DNA from: Prorocentrum cordatum
Taxonomy: Eukaryota > Sar > Dinophyceae > Prorocentrales > Prorocentraceae
Assembly: GCA_963575745.1 (NCBI GenBank)
Contig: CAUYUJ010001328.1
Coordinates: 1-64,000, forward strand
Length of the DNA: 64,000 nucleotides
Reading direction: 5' to 3'
Shown piece after piece: positions 1 to 9,773 of this stretch. The notes beneath the pieces were generated by a model that was not told the DNA's origin, did not search any database, and was given only the letters and a program-made list of their open reading frames with translations. The translations under genes were made by a program, and so were the position numbers. Position 1 is the first letter of the stretch; every line of letters begins with the position of its first letter.

Positions 1-304
1 CCTCCTCCTCCTCCTCCTGGTCCTCGGTTCCGCACCCAGCGGGCCCTGCCACCGACCTGTTACCCCCGCCGGAGGCGCCGCCAGGGGGGCCCCAGCGCGG
101 ATCGAAGAAACCCGCGCGAAGCGCCATAAGTTCATGTTTATGCTGTTGTCCCTTCTTCGAACGGAGACGCTCAGGCTGCCAATCTGGTGGTGCTGCCGGT
201 GCGCAGGTGCCGCTTCCAGTACTTTTTGATCGCCCGCGTGGGCGCGGGAAAGGGCACCTCGGCACGCCCGCGCAGGGAACAAACCAACATGGGGGCGACG
301 CCCA
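1..304. other. No gene recognised
   Basis: The first 25 bases are a CCT-type repeat and the rest is GC-rich. The short open frame from 187 shows no recognisable domain. I see no RNA gene or promoter here. Confidence 0.5.
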
Positions 305-475
305 GCATTAGGTCGGGCATGTCCGCCTACAGGCGGATTTTGGAAAAAAACATATCAAATAGTGTAAACAGATTCCGAATAGCCCAACACACAATAAAAA
401 ATAGCCGAAATATCGCCCCCTGACTATTGTTGACTATTGTCGAATACCCCTCCTGTAGAGGGATGTCCGACTTGA
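305..475. repeat. Diverged direct repeat, copy A
   Basis: The segment begins with GTCGGGCATGTCCGCCTA..GGCGGAT, runs through an AT-rich stretch (TATCAAATAG, AATAAAAAATAG) and ends with CCTCCTGTAGAGGGATGTCCGAC. The same start, AT-rich middle and end recur in the same order at 592-745, so these are two old copies of one unit about 285 bp apart. Copy B overlaps the end of the Mei2-like gene, so the unit may be a duplicated gene 3' flank. Confidence 0.6.
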
Positions 476-591
476 GCTAAGCAGCGAATGCTGCCCAGTG
501 CCGACAGCAGCCGCTGTTGCGCAGCTGTTGCGCAGGCCGTGCGTGTCTCTGAGGGACACCGCCCGCGACGACACCGACGGCGAGCCCTATT

Positions 592-745
592 CTTAGGTTA
601 GGCATGTCCTCCTAATTACGGGCGGATCTTGGAGGCAATGCCAAAAAATAGTCACAAAAGAATCGAAAGAGCACGAAAAGCCGTTCCCAGGCGATTTGTT
701 CCACTATTATTGAATATTCCTCCTGTAGAGTGACATGCCCGACTT
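592..745. repeat. Diverged direct repeat, copy B
   Basis: This copy carries TTAGGCATGTCCTCCTA..GGGCGGATCTTGG at its left, an AT-rich centre with AAAAAATAGTCAC, and CCTCCTGTAGAGTGACATGCCCGAC at its right. It matches copy A at 305-475 with substitutions and small indels. Its right end contains the stop codon region of the minus-strand RRM gene. Confidence 0.6.
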
Positions 746-1512
746 AACCCGATTCACAAAGGACACCGAGCTGCCGTTGGTCCTCGTCCCCATTCTTTCC
801 GTCGACATTTCGATCCTCCCGAGCACCTGAATGCCATTTGAAAAAGTCGCTGGCTCCCATGCCTCGGGAGCGGCCACCTTCATGACGGTCAAATTGCGAT
901 AGACACGGACGTTGCTCTCGAAACCCTGCCGGCCACCCCAGCACACAGCGCACGTCTTCGAGCTCTTCCTGGGCCACGCTTGGATGCCCTCGAAGACGTG
1001 GAAGAGACTGATGGCGGCTTCGGGATCGATCGCGTTCACGAACGCATAGCCGAGAGCCTGGTTCGTTTTGAAATCGATAGGCAAATACACCAGGTCAAAC
1101 TTGCCTCGAAAGCCGTGCGAGTTCAGGAGCTCTACGAACATGTCCCGCGTGAGGAGGTACGGTTGCGGAACAGCAGGGTGGTGCGCGTCTCTGCGCCCGA
1201 GGGCGGCGGTGGCCCTCCGCTCTGCGCCCCGGCGCCGGCCGACGGGGGAAGCAGCGCCGGCGCCGACGACGACCTGCGGAGCCACATGCCGCTCTCCTCG
1301 AGCAGCTCGCACTCGACGAAAGTGTTCTTGACGACCAGCCTCCAACCCAGCTCCGCAGGCCGGGGGAGCGCCGCGGCGCGCCAGCCGTCCGCGCAGCTGT
1401 CGGAGGCGCTGGCGTCCGCGGTGCTCGCATCCTCCCAGGGGCGGTCTCCAAGAGGGACTCCTCCTCCTCCCTCCTCCGCCCTCCCCTCCGCCTCCTCCTC
1501 CTCCTCCTCCAT
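707..1512 (-). CDS. Mei2-like RNA-binding protein (RRM_2), one frameshift
   Basis: The minus-strand frame ending at 707 contains a Mei2-type C-terminal RNA recognition motif. Visible words are TRDMFVELLNSHGFRGKFD, VYLPIDFKTNQALGYAFVN, an SSKTCAVCWGGRQGFESNV segment and VRVYRNLTVM. These match the plant and fungal Mei2 RRM3 pattern (LPIDFK..NVGYAFVN, K.C.V..A..QG..ENV.R..NS.VM). The first beta strand, TRTTLLFRN, lies in a different frame (about 1160-1185), so a one-base shift near 1155-1165 splits the domain. Further upstream are LVVKNTFVE and RRSSSAPAL, a VKNTF..SxSAP arrangement I associate with dinoflagellate proteins (from memory). The true start is unclear because the 5' end runs into a TCC repeat that is probably an intron. 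The family binds RNA; Mei2 itself acts in meiosis and RNA decay. Either a pseudogene, a sequencing error or a missed small intron explains the break. Confidence 0.72.
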
Positions 1513-1825
1513 CCTCCTACTCCTATCCCACCTACCCTCCTCCTACTCCTCTACCGCTCCTTCCTCATCCGACCTCCTTCCTCCTCCTCCGCCTCCTCTC
1601 CCTCACCCTCCTCCTCCTCCTCCTCCCTCCCCTCCTCCTACTCCTCCTCCGCCTCTCTCTTCCTCCTACTCTCTTCCTCATCCTCCTTCCTCCCTCCCGT
1701 CCTCGATTCTCCTCCTCTCCTCCTCCTCCTCCTCCCTCCCTCATCCTCCTCCCTCCCTCCCTCCCCTTCCCTCCCTACCCTCACTCCCTCCCTCCCCGCC
1801 TCCCTCCCTCACCCCCTCCTAGAGA
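1455..1825. repeat. Pyrimidine-rich (TCC)n tract
   Basis: About 370 bp of CCT/TCC with occasional A and G on the + strand, directly upstream of the Mei2-like coding block. Open frames read through it as poly-Pro/Ser/Leu or poly-Glu and are not genes. Confidence 0.9.
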
Positions 1826-1935
1826 AAGGAGGAGGCGAGGTCCCCGGCACCCTGTCCCAACCTGCCGGGCGACCCCGGAGCAGGCGGCGGGGGCAGGTGC
1901 CAAACCACATCGCGCCGCTAGCGAGAGCCGCGCAG

Positions 1936-2013
1936 TGAGGCGGAGGAGGAGGAGGAGGAGGAGGAGGAGGAGGAGGAGGAGGAGGAGGAGGAGGGGGAGG
2001 AGGAGGAGCAGCA
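1936..2013. repeat. (GGA)n tract
   Basis: Near-perfect GGA repeat followed by GCAGCAGCAG. It yields poly-Arg, poly-Glu or poly-Pro/Leu frames that I reject as genes. Confidence 0.9.
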
Positions 2014-2292
2014 GCAGCAGCCAGGGGACGGGGGGCGGTCCAGGTAGCCGAAGAGGCCATGGGGGGCGTCGGCGTCGGCATCGCGGGGGCGGGGGCGTGG
2101 GCCGTGGGAGGAGCAGGGGCGGACGCCGTGAGGCCTTTGGCGTGGTGGTCGTGGTGGCTCCCGTGGTACTCGTCCTGATGGCCGCCAAAATTGTCGTGGT
2201 GGTCGCAGTGGCCGCGGCCGTGGGGGCAGTCGTGCGGCCAGTGGCCAGCGTGGTGGCGAGGGTCGCGGTCCTGTCGTGCAGGCGCCAGCTAC

Positions 2293-4095
2293 TTACTGCC
2301 CAAGGGCGCTGAGCAGCATCTCGGCGTTGCCCAGCTGCAAGCGCCGGCTTATCTGCCTCCATAGCGTCCCAAAAACCTGGGCTCGCTCCGCATCGTCCAG
2401 TCCGTGGCCGTACGACCTGATGAACTCGACGGCCGTGTCGGACGGGCGGCCTCCCGATTCGAACACCAGGGGCGCCAAGTTGCCGTGCTGAGCAGGGTAG
2501 CGGTCGCGCTTGTCGTGGACCATTTGCGCCGCTGCGACCCCGTCGTTGTTGGATCGGGCAAGCCTGCGAGGGCCGTGGGTGCTGTATTCGCAGGTCGCGC
2601 TCCAATCAACAAACACAGGCTGTCCTGTGCTGGGGTCTCGTGTACACACGTCCAACTTCGCCTCCTCCATGATTCCCGTCCGTGGGTTCATTCTGTCCCA
2701 AGCTGGGACTCTCTGCTCTTTTTCGGCGTGGTAACCAGTGAGGCGGGAATGCGTGGGCGCGTGCCAGTCCCGCACGCTGTCGCGGCGCCCCGCGCGGGAC
2801 CCTCCAACTGGGCAGCAGTACGCGTGCCAGCCATGGCGGTCCAGAGGGTCGTTGCAAGGTAGCCCCGTGTCGGCTCGCTTGTGCTGGCAGCGGGCTCCTG
2901 GCGGGCAAACTGGAACCCGCAGGCGCTTCTTGAACGCCGAGAGGAAGTGTTTGTCAGGCATCAGCGGGTCGCCCTCTTCGCGCGGGAGCAGAAAACCGCC
3001 TGCGCCTGGCCCCCCTGTTCCGCGGAATTGTACTCGGTCTTCTTCTCCGAGCAGGCCCAGCAAGCGCTCTCGAGAAGTGGATGACCGCTCTTTGCCCCGC
3101 TGGCCCTGTAGCTTGAGGCGCGGTTCTTGAAGAGTACTGAGCCAGTCGAAGGGGTCGTTCCCGAGAGTCCCCTGCGCCCGAAGCGTCGCCTCAGCCTGCT
3201 GCAGAGAACGACAAGTCAACGGGCAGCGGGCCTGGAAGTCTTCCCAGGTGGAGAAACCCGCTCCGCGTCCTACGTCGTGCATGACAAGCGCCCAACTTGC
3301 GGCGAACGCGGCCGGCGCCGTTGCCGCGGCCGACGAGAGAGCGCAACCCCCATCGACAAGCCGCAGGGTGGCCTGCCACTTCTGCCCCTCGTCGAGTGGG
3401 GCCTGGAGAAGGTCCTGCAGGCCGCCGAAGATGGCGTCGTCGAAGGTGTCCGTCCAGTCTGTGTTGTAGGACGCGCGGAGGTGGTGTGTAACCGCGCCTT
3501 GGGCAAACGTGAGGAGAAGCACCCAAGCTCCTTCAGCAGACAGCCCAGCCGCCCGGAGCTCGCGCAGGCGATCTCGGAAGGCGGTGGCTTTGGCCACGGC
3601 GGCCGCCCCGTCAGCGCCTGCGTGAACACGAACGCGCTCCCCGTCTTGCTCCAGCCAGGTTGCCGCGTTCCCTAAGCAAGTGAGCGCGTCGACCCGAGCT
3701 TGCTGCGCTCGCGGGGGCAAGGCTGCCCCAGGGTTGTAAAGGGCGCCTCGGCGCCGCAGCCCTCCGCGATGCCCAGGAACCGCGGCCCCCGAAGCCGCTG
3801 GCGCGCTCGACCCTGCAAGGCGCGCGCTCTCGGCTGATCCGGAAGGAAATCTTTGGCGGCATCCTGGCACACAACAGGGGCGGGCGATCGCGGCCAGAGG
3901 CGCGCTGCGCCCCCGCTCCGCCACAGCCTGCGCCACCTGCTCCCTGGCGGCAGTGATCGCACGCCCGTCTATCAAGCGTCGAGGAGACCTACGCGCGGGG
4001 CGTTTCGCATGTGATAGCAAGGGCACTGACATGCTGCTGCGCGCGCCCGTGAAGCTGCGCGATCTGCTGCTGCGCTCGACACTCCAGCGGCCCAC
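2293..4095 (-). CDS. Non-LTR retrotransposon ORF2, C-terminal fragment with zinc ribbon and nuclease-like domain
   Basis: An uninterrupted 600-residue minus-strand frame carries no reverse-transcriptase catalytic motif, so it is the part that normally follows one. From about residue 395 there is a Cys/His cluster: CPPGARC, then about 10 residues, then C..PLDRHGWHAYCC and GGSRAGRRDSVRD. This fits the C..C...D..G.HA..C...GG...RH..VRD module found after RT domains in some non-LTR elements. It is followed by EEAKLDV and then QPVFVDWSATCE, the acidic-strand spacing expected of a PD-(D/E)XK-type nuclease core. The middle (residues 150-350) is helical and Ala/Leu-rich. The first 120 residues are Arg/Ser-rich and probably not native. 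The fragment stops at 2293 before a GGA/CCT-rich stretch. No poly-A tail or target-site duplication is evident. The RT remnant at 54.8-57.2 kb could come from a related element, but the two cannot be one copy. Confidence 0.6.
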   Translation of the reverse strand: MGRWSVERSSRSRSFTGARSSMSVPLLSHAKRPARRSPRRLIDGRAITAAREQVAQAVAERGRSAPLAAIARPCCVPGCRQRFPSGSAESARLAGSSAPAASGAAVPGHRGGLRRRGALYNPGAALPPRAQQARVDALTCLGNAATWLEQDGERVRVHAGADGAAAVAKATAFRDRLRELRAAGLSAEGAWVLLLTFAQGAVTHHLRASYNTDWTDTFDDAIFGGLQDLLQAPLDEGQKWQATLRLVDGGCALSSAAATAPAAFAASWALVMHDVGRGAGFSTWEDFQARCPLTCRSLQQAEATLRAQGTLGNDPFDWLSTLQEPRLKLQGQRGKERSSTSRERLLGLLGEEDRVQFRGTGGPGAGGFLLPREEGDPLMPDKHFLSAFKKRLRVPVCPPGARCQHKRADTGLPCNDPLDRHGWHAYCCPVGGSRAGRRDSVRDWHAPTHSRLTGYHAEKEQRVPAWDRMNPRTGIMEEAKLDVCTRDPSTGQPVFVDWSATCEYSTHGPRRLARSNNDGVAAAQMVHDKRDRYPAQHGNLAPLVFESGGRPSDTAVEFIRSYGHGLDDAERAQVFGTLWRQISRRLQLGNAEMLLSALGQ

Positions 4096-4610
4096 CCCGT
4101 CGTTCCGTTCACGGCCGAAGCGGCGAACCCCACTGCCCCGTCCGCCTTTATCACGTGCGTGGTTAGATCAGTGCTCTCCGCTGCACTTTGCGTCATCACG
4201 CGGTCTGCCGCGCGAGCTTTCGCAGACCGCGCACGCGGAATGTGGCGACGCGACCAACGCGGTCACAGCGGCGACCCCTGGGATTGCTGCGGAAGGAGCG
4301 CTGAGAAAAACCACGCCCGAAGTTACCAGCGCAAGCCAGGCCCGCGACTGCTGTGAACGGCGCCCGCGCACGGGCATGGAGCGCTCTACGAACGTTGAAC
4401 TTTGAATCAGGACAGTTGGCAAGAAGGAGGGAGGAGAAGGCAGGAGAGGACGAGGAGGAAGGAGGAGAAGGCAGGAGAAGGAGGAGGACCCGGAGGAGGA
4501 GGACCCGGAGGAAATGGGTGGAGAGGGGGGAGGAGGGGGGGGGAGGAGAAGGAAGGCGAAGAGGAGGAGGGGAAGGAATCCACGTACCTTGGGGGACGCG
4601 CTCAAGTGAG
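4096..4610. other. No gene recognised
   Basis: GC-rich sequence to about 4400, then a GGA/GGAGAA-rich purine tract (4420-4575). The open frames here are shadows or purine-repeat translations. Confidence 0.5.
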
Positions 4611-4806
4611 AAGGGCCAACGGCCGAGGGCAACAGGTGACCAGCAACAGGGCCAGGACGGCCGAAGGCAACAGGTGACCAGCAACAGGTGACCAGCAAGA
4701 GGTGACCAGCAACAGGGCAACAGGTGACCAGCAACAGGTGACCAGCAGCAAGGCCAAAGGCCGAGGGCAACAGATGACTAGCGAAAGGGCCAACGGCCGA
4801 AGGCAA
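4611..4806. repeat. Minisatellite of CAACAGGTGACCAG units
   Basis: Irregular tandem copies of GGCAACAGGTGACCAG and CAACAGGTGACCAG are interleaved with GGGCCAACGGCCGA-like segments. At least seven GTGACCAG words occur in 150 bp. On the minus strand it reads as repeated LLVTCCWSPV, which I do not regard as protein. Confidence 0.85.
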
Positions 4807-5344
4807 AGAGGGTGAGAAGAAGAAGAAGAAGGAGGAGGCAGAGCAACGAAAGCCAGTCATAGTTGTGACTCCATACGCCCATCGTTGGCACGTCATCCGA
4901 GGCGGCTGGCGCGGGCCAGACAAGATTGGGCAGGCGGGGCTGGCGCGAGCCAGTTGTACTGGGAAGGCGGGGGGGCGCGAGCTGTTGTCGTCTGCGCGAA
5001 GCATCCCGCACTGCCCTGAGGAACCCGCCAGAAACTCACGAAAATTTGCACAGCTACAAGATGCCCATGGCCTCGGGCGGCTCGACGGCGCCCCCGGCCA
5101 TCCAGCTACAAGATGTTATGTCGACCCCCAGGTTTGGCGCGACGCTTTCTGCTGAAGCAATGGCAGGGTTCGCGATGACGATACTTTTCCTCGAGCGGGC
5201 ACTCGTGCCAGCTCCGCCTCGACGCCCCTGAGCCGCTCGCGCCTGCGCCACTCTAGACCCGCATGTCGAGTGGCCCTCGTCGTTGCCGACGCGCCCCCCC
5301 AGGCCTGGCAGCGGCCGTCAAAATCTCAAACGTTGTGTTGATCC
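4807..5344. other. No gene recognised
   Basis: Contains two CTGGCGCGxGCCAG near-palindromes (about 4907 and 4940) and two AGCTACAAGATG words (about 5054 and 5103). No coding frame or RNA gene is supported. Confidence 0.4.
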
Positions 5345-5570
5345 TCATCTACTTCCTCACTCTCCTCCATCTTCTCCTCCCCATCATCATCCTCCTCGTC
5401 TTTCTGGTCCTCCTTTTCCTCCTCATCCTCCTCGTGCTCCTCCTCCTCCGCCTCCTCCTCATCCTCCTAACATTTCTTTCAACATCCCCCCCCCCTCCCC
5501 GCCCTAGCCCCGCCCTCCCCGCCTCCAACTCCACCCATTCATACCTCCCTCCCCCCCCTTCCTCCCACTG
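5345..5570. repeat. CTC/CTT pyrimidine-rich tract
   Basis: Imperfect TCC/TCT repeat followed by C-rich runs. It produces leucine- or proline-rich frames without domains. Confidence 0.85.
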
Positions 5571-5718
5571 CCATGGTAAACGCTTCGGACCCGCGGAAAA
5601 TCCGAGAGGCCTGCTGCGCGCCAAGGAGGGGCGCCGCCGCCCGGCGAACGCAGTGGAACCCACGTCCTAAGAACCCTCTGGCATCTTGACAAATGCAAGG
5701 CGACCCAGACCAAATACC

Positions 5719-5872
5719 ATACATACATACATACATACATACATACATACATACATACATCCATCCATCCATCCATCCATCCATCCATCCATCCATACAT
5801 ACATACATACATACATACATACACACATACAGAAATACACACGCATACATACATATACGCCCATGTGAATGT
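5719..5872. repeat. (CATA)n(CATC)n(CATA)n compound microsatellite
   Basis: Tetranucleotide CATA repeats flank a block of CATC repeats; the right end degrades into CACACATA and CGCATACATA. Frames such as YVCMYVCM are repeat translations. Confidence 0.95.
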
Positions 5873-7249
5873 GTACTTGCCGTGCCATTAACGGTGAGTT
5901 TGAGTCTGCGGCGGCACCCGCGCCATCGAAGTGCACACTAAAAAGACAAGCGCGTGTTGCTTAATCCCACTTGCCCTCTGGGCGGACGCGCTAGAAGGAC
6001 CTCGCTTCTCGTTCTTCTTGGCCCAAAAGAAATGCGGCCCGGAGAGAGCTCCAAGAGGGCACAACATAACAGACAAAGTTGACGCAACCCTGTCCCCAAC
6101 AACTAAGCGTTTTGTGGCTACGAGCGCGCAGCACTGCCATCCTCTCGCCCCCCCTCGCCTCGTATTGCTCCCGGCGCGGCGCCGATGCATTTTCGTGTGG
6201 ATTGGCATCGCTGCAGCCGCCCGAATTCCCACCCCTTCGCCGACCGCTCGCATGGGCAATAATTGTCACAGGTAGCTCCTCTCGTTACCGGCTGTCTTTT
6301 CGCGGGGGGCACAATTTGTCCGCCCAGGCTGGCGCTCCCAGCCTGGGCGGCACCATTGGAGCTCTGCGGCGGTTCTCCATCTCCTCCATCCCCACCCCCC
6401 ACCAACAAAAACAACGAGACGTTTTGTGTGTTACATTTGTGTTGCTTGTTTTGCCTTCTTCGAGCCTTCGGGGCGGCCTCTTAAATCCTCGGGCAAGCGC
6501 TTATGCGGACAGGAATAGTTTTTCTCCATAAGCCCATGGCGGCGGCCGCGGAACCTATCCTTACGTTTGGGACCATCTTGAGGCCTTCTTGGAGCCCTCA
6601 TGGGCCAATCGTGGACCTTCGAATTGGGCAATATTGCGCCCCTCATTGGGCCCACCCCGGGGTCCTCACTGTTGTGCTGCATGTTGCTACACTAGCCTGA
6701 TCAAGACAACCTTGGCGTCTCCTCTGGATGGGGTGGCGGGGAGACGCGAGGCATCGAGAATAATGTGCCAAACGAGGGCCCTGTGGTACTTCGTTGCCGT
6801 GGCCCTCCTGGGGCGAAGCCCTCCACGGCCGTCTTGGAAAGGCCCGAGTGCGCCATGGGGGGCCCAAGGAGGATCTCAGAGGGCACCAAAAAGGCTGCAA
6901 GAAAGCCTCCGACTGACTGACTGCAGCCTTGCGTCAAGAAAACGCGTGGGCAAGACTGCGCGCATGGCAACCAGCGGCGAGAACAATATACGGAAGTCTA
7001 CGACAGATTTGGCATTCGAACCAAGACCAGAAGGAAGCGAATTTCTGGACAAGGTTTGCCTGCCAGTTTCTTCGAAGAGCGAGCATGAAAGCAAAAACAA
7101 ACAAACTATTGGACGGGTCTTGCCTAGCAGATTTTTGGAACCAGGACCAAGACTAAACGCACGCGCGCACCATAGCACACGCACGTTGCATCCAAAAATT
7201 CTCGGCCGACCCTAGCGTCTAGGCGCGGGAGCCCAATTCCTAAGGCCGC
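5873..7249. other. No gene; interspersed GC-rich repeat fragments
   Basis: Open frames here are short and lack domains. The part from about 6570 contains ATCTTGAGGCC, TTCTTGGAGCCC and similar words of the GGGCCC/CTTGG repeat family that recurs at 7.3, 8.1, 14.3, 19, 52 and 54 kb. Confidence 0.45.
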
Positions 7250-7620
7250 CCTTGGCGTTCTTGGAGCCGTCATGGGGCCCTCTTGGGTCCTCTTGGGCCC
7301 TCACACGGCTCAGGAGAGGCCCAAGAGGGCCCTAAGAGGGCCCCAAGACGAATGCATTGGGTCTCTAGCCAAACAGGTTTTTGACTAGAGACCAAGTGAA
7401 TCATCCAAGTGCTTCGTTGGGCCCCTCTCGGGGCCCTTTCGGGGCCCTCCTGGGCGCAAGGGCGTTCTCGGGCCACTCTTGGGGCCCAAATGGCCGCACA
7501 ACTACTCCCCTGATTGGCCCGATTCTGACATGGATCGGGCAGCTTGCATAAACAAGACTAACACCAAAAACGACCCATTTTGACTGAAAAGGGTCGGTTT
7601 CACTGGGAGCGAACAAGGAG
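7250..7620. repeat. Dispersed repeat with conserved hairpin, copy 1
   Basis: The copy consists of a GGGCCC/CTTGG-rich left part, AAGACGAATGCA, a hairpin with stem GGTCTCTAG (7360-7368) and CTAGAGACC (7385-7393), a GGGGCCC-rich right part, and GGATCGGGCA followed by GACCCATTTTGACTGAA and GGGTCGG. The same parts recur in the same order at 52190-52520, with substitutions throughout. It is therefore an interspersed family. No coding capacity is visible, so a non-autonomous element (MITE- or SINE-like) is possible. Confidence 0.75.
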
Positions 7621-8616
7621 AACCCGATCACCGAACAAGGAATTTCATTTGTTTTAGCTTGTTCACTTGCACAATCTGCCGCGCGACCTAATCCACGAAC
7701 TCCGGGATGAAACGGGCACCCGCTATACTACAGCATTCGCTTCGCCAGAGCAATTGTTTTTTATTTTTTATTTGTTTGTTCAGCAAGCGTGGCGGGTACA
7801 ATTTTTCCGCCTGTGCCGCTGTACCCGCAACCGGGCCTCACATCGCATAGTTCGCCCCGTCTCTGCCGGGACCGCCCTGGGCAGCATGCGGCGTCGCACC
7901 GGTGTCCCTTTCCTGCTCACGCCCGCCGCTGTCCCAAGACAGCTGCGTGCCAGAACCCCTCGTCTCCCGCATCGTGTCGCTCACCCTCGGTGCCCCCCAT
8001 CGGAGTTTGCTACCTCTCGGGATACAACCTTATCCGCGAGCGCAGAGGCAGCAATACTGTTCGGCCCCATCACTCTGATATGCAAGAACTTGGACGCCCT
8101 CTTGGAACCTTCTTGGGGCCATTTTGAACCCCCTGAAACCGCATTCGAGGCCATGGAGGGCCCGACAAAGCAACAAGAGGGCCCCCAGAGGGCCCCAAGA
8201 CGGCCCCCAGTGGGCCTCAATAGGGGCCCAAGAGACACCCAAAAACACCTTCAGAGCATGACCTGCGTAATCTGCACCTACTCTGGTGCATGACCAGCCT
8301 CACATACGACTATCGTTGTCTGTAAAGGTCGAAGAGAGCGAGAAACGCCCCGATCACCTGCGAGAGGACGTCCCGATCGAGGCGTTTCGTATAATGATGC
8401 GAAGAAACCAACCACAGCGATTGCATGTGACCCCTCCCCCATGGCTCGTCGCTTCACCCTCACCGCTCCTCCCGATGATCAGGGCAACTCGCCTGGCGAC
8501 TGTTTTTTGATAGGCTGGTGGGGGCACACGAAGCGTAAACCATATCAAATTGGTTCAGGCATGTTACGGTGATGCTACGTGTACTTACGTATGTGTGTTA
8601 CAATCCGCGCGTGCAC
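7621..8616. other. No gene; one more GGGCCC/CTTGG repeat block
   Basis: From 8090 to 8250 there is TCTTGGAACCTTCTTGGGGCC and AGAGGGCCCCCAGAGGGCC, the same low-complexity family as copy 1 but without its hairpin. The remainder shows no recognisable gene. Confidence 0.45.
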
Positions 8617-9675
8617 TTAAATAGCTGCTTCCTGTTCGTCCTGCGCCATCGTGCACACATCAAGCAAGGTGTCAATAACCTTGAGAGATGCGGCGGGAGG
8701 GTTAAACGCTTTCGCACACTGCAAAGTCGCTGCCGCTGACTTGGCACAGATCTTGGGCAGGAAAGTCGCCTGCACAGCAACCTGGTCCTCACGCGCCTGC
8801 ACGACCGAGGCGGTTGCAATGACCCACCCTGCTGGGACCATGAGCATCATGTTTGGCTCAACCACGGCTGTGAAGATTTCGAAACCCTTCGAATGGTAAG
8901 CCTTGGCATCTTTCTCGGCCATGTCCTTGATGGCGTGCCGCAAGGTGTCCCACGTGAGGTTGCCCTCGCTCATCCCCTTCACCGACGTTGGGGACACCAT
9001 CAGGAATCTGGTGGTGCCGCATTTCTGGAACCACAGGGTCGCCATGAAATTCGCCTCCGTGCCGAAGTGGATCGCGTCGGCGAGGCTGCCGTACATGTGC
9101 ATCCTGTTGGCGAGCCCGGCGTAGGCGGGAAGACGGGATGAGACCTTCTCGTTTTCGCCGACGTACTGGGCGAAGGCCTTCGCAACCTCGGAGCGGCCCA
9201 TCGGCCCGAGCACTGGGGCGACGATCTTGCCCGAGCGCAGCGCCTCTGTCTGAAGCGGGAAGGCGTCCTTGCACCTGCCCAGCGCGGTGGCGAACACGGC
9301 CCGCGGCGATGCGTCCTCGGGGGGGCCTGCCGCGCACAGATCCACCAAAGCCCGCGGGTTCTGCAACAATCTGGGCTCCGAATAGAACGCATCCGGCGAC
9401 TTCGCCTTCGCGGCGCCCCACGCCTCCTCCGTCATCGCCTGGACCGACGGGTGGCCTGCCTCCGTCAAGTTCAACTTGAAGCAAAGAGAATCCTTCACGG
9501 AACTCAGCCGGGGCATCTCTCGCCGCTCCATCACCTTGGCCGCGGCGTCCCTCGTCGCCTGCTCCTTCTTCTGCTGGTTCGCTCTGTCCTTCTTCAAGTC
9601 CTGCTCGAACCGCCGACGCAGCGACGGCAAAGGGGGGGGGGCCGAGAAAATTGCGAGGGGGGGACATTCAGACAC
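8617..9675 (-). CDS. Element-encoded protein with JmjC/cupin-like C-terminal half
   Basis: A 352-residue minus-strand frame. Residues 20-60 are Lys/Glu/Arg-rich and probably a coiled coil. The C-terminal half contains AIHFGTEANFMATLWFQ, GTTRFLMVSPTSV and, later, VEPNMMLMVPAGWVIATA followed by a hydrophobic strand. The order H-x-x..NF....GTxRFLxxxP...VEPxxxxxVPAGW resembles JmjC/cupin-8 hydroxylase folds, where the metal site is HxD/E...H. Here the HxD position reads HFG and the W-x-H position reads GWVIA, so metal binding looks lost. The fold call is inference. It lies just downstream of, and on the same strand as, the zinc-ribbon and methyltransferase genes. Its first codons overlap a region where several frames are open, so it may be a further exon or a continuation of the upstream gene. 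Third positions are strongly G/C, supporting real coding origin. Confidence 0.5.
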   Translation of the reverse strand: MSECPPLAIFSAPPPLPSLRRRFEQDLKKDRANQQKKEQATRDAAAKVMERREMPRLSSVKDSLCFKLNLTEAGHPSVQAMTEEAWGAAKAKSPDAFYSEPRLLQNPRALVDLCAAGPPEDASPRAVFATALGRCKDAFPLQTEALRSGKIVAPVLGPMGRSEVAKAFAQYVGENEKVSSRLPAYAGLANRMHMYGSLADAIHFGTEANFMATLWFQKCGTTRFLMVSPTSVKGMSEGNLTWDTLRHAIKDMAEKDAKAYHSKGFEIFTAVVEPNMMLMVPAGWVIATASVVQAREDQVAVQATFLPKICAKSAAATLQCAKAFNPPAASLKVIDTLLDVCTMAQDEQEAAI

Positions 9676-9773
9676 GGGCGCATCGCCGCCGCCTCGTCAA
9701 CAAACCTTCTTCCAAGAATGCCCCGAACGATTGGCCCCCCAACCCTTTGCTCAAGAGATCCCGGACGCCGACT

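Noticed and set aside
3722-3750. 17-bp match GGGTTGTAAAGGGCGCC shared by 3.73 kb (+) and 54.85 kb (-)
   Set aside because: The two lie in opposite orientation relative to their coding strands and the match does not extend, so chance or low-complexity origin is likely.
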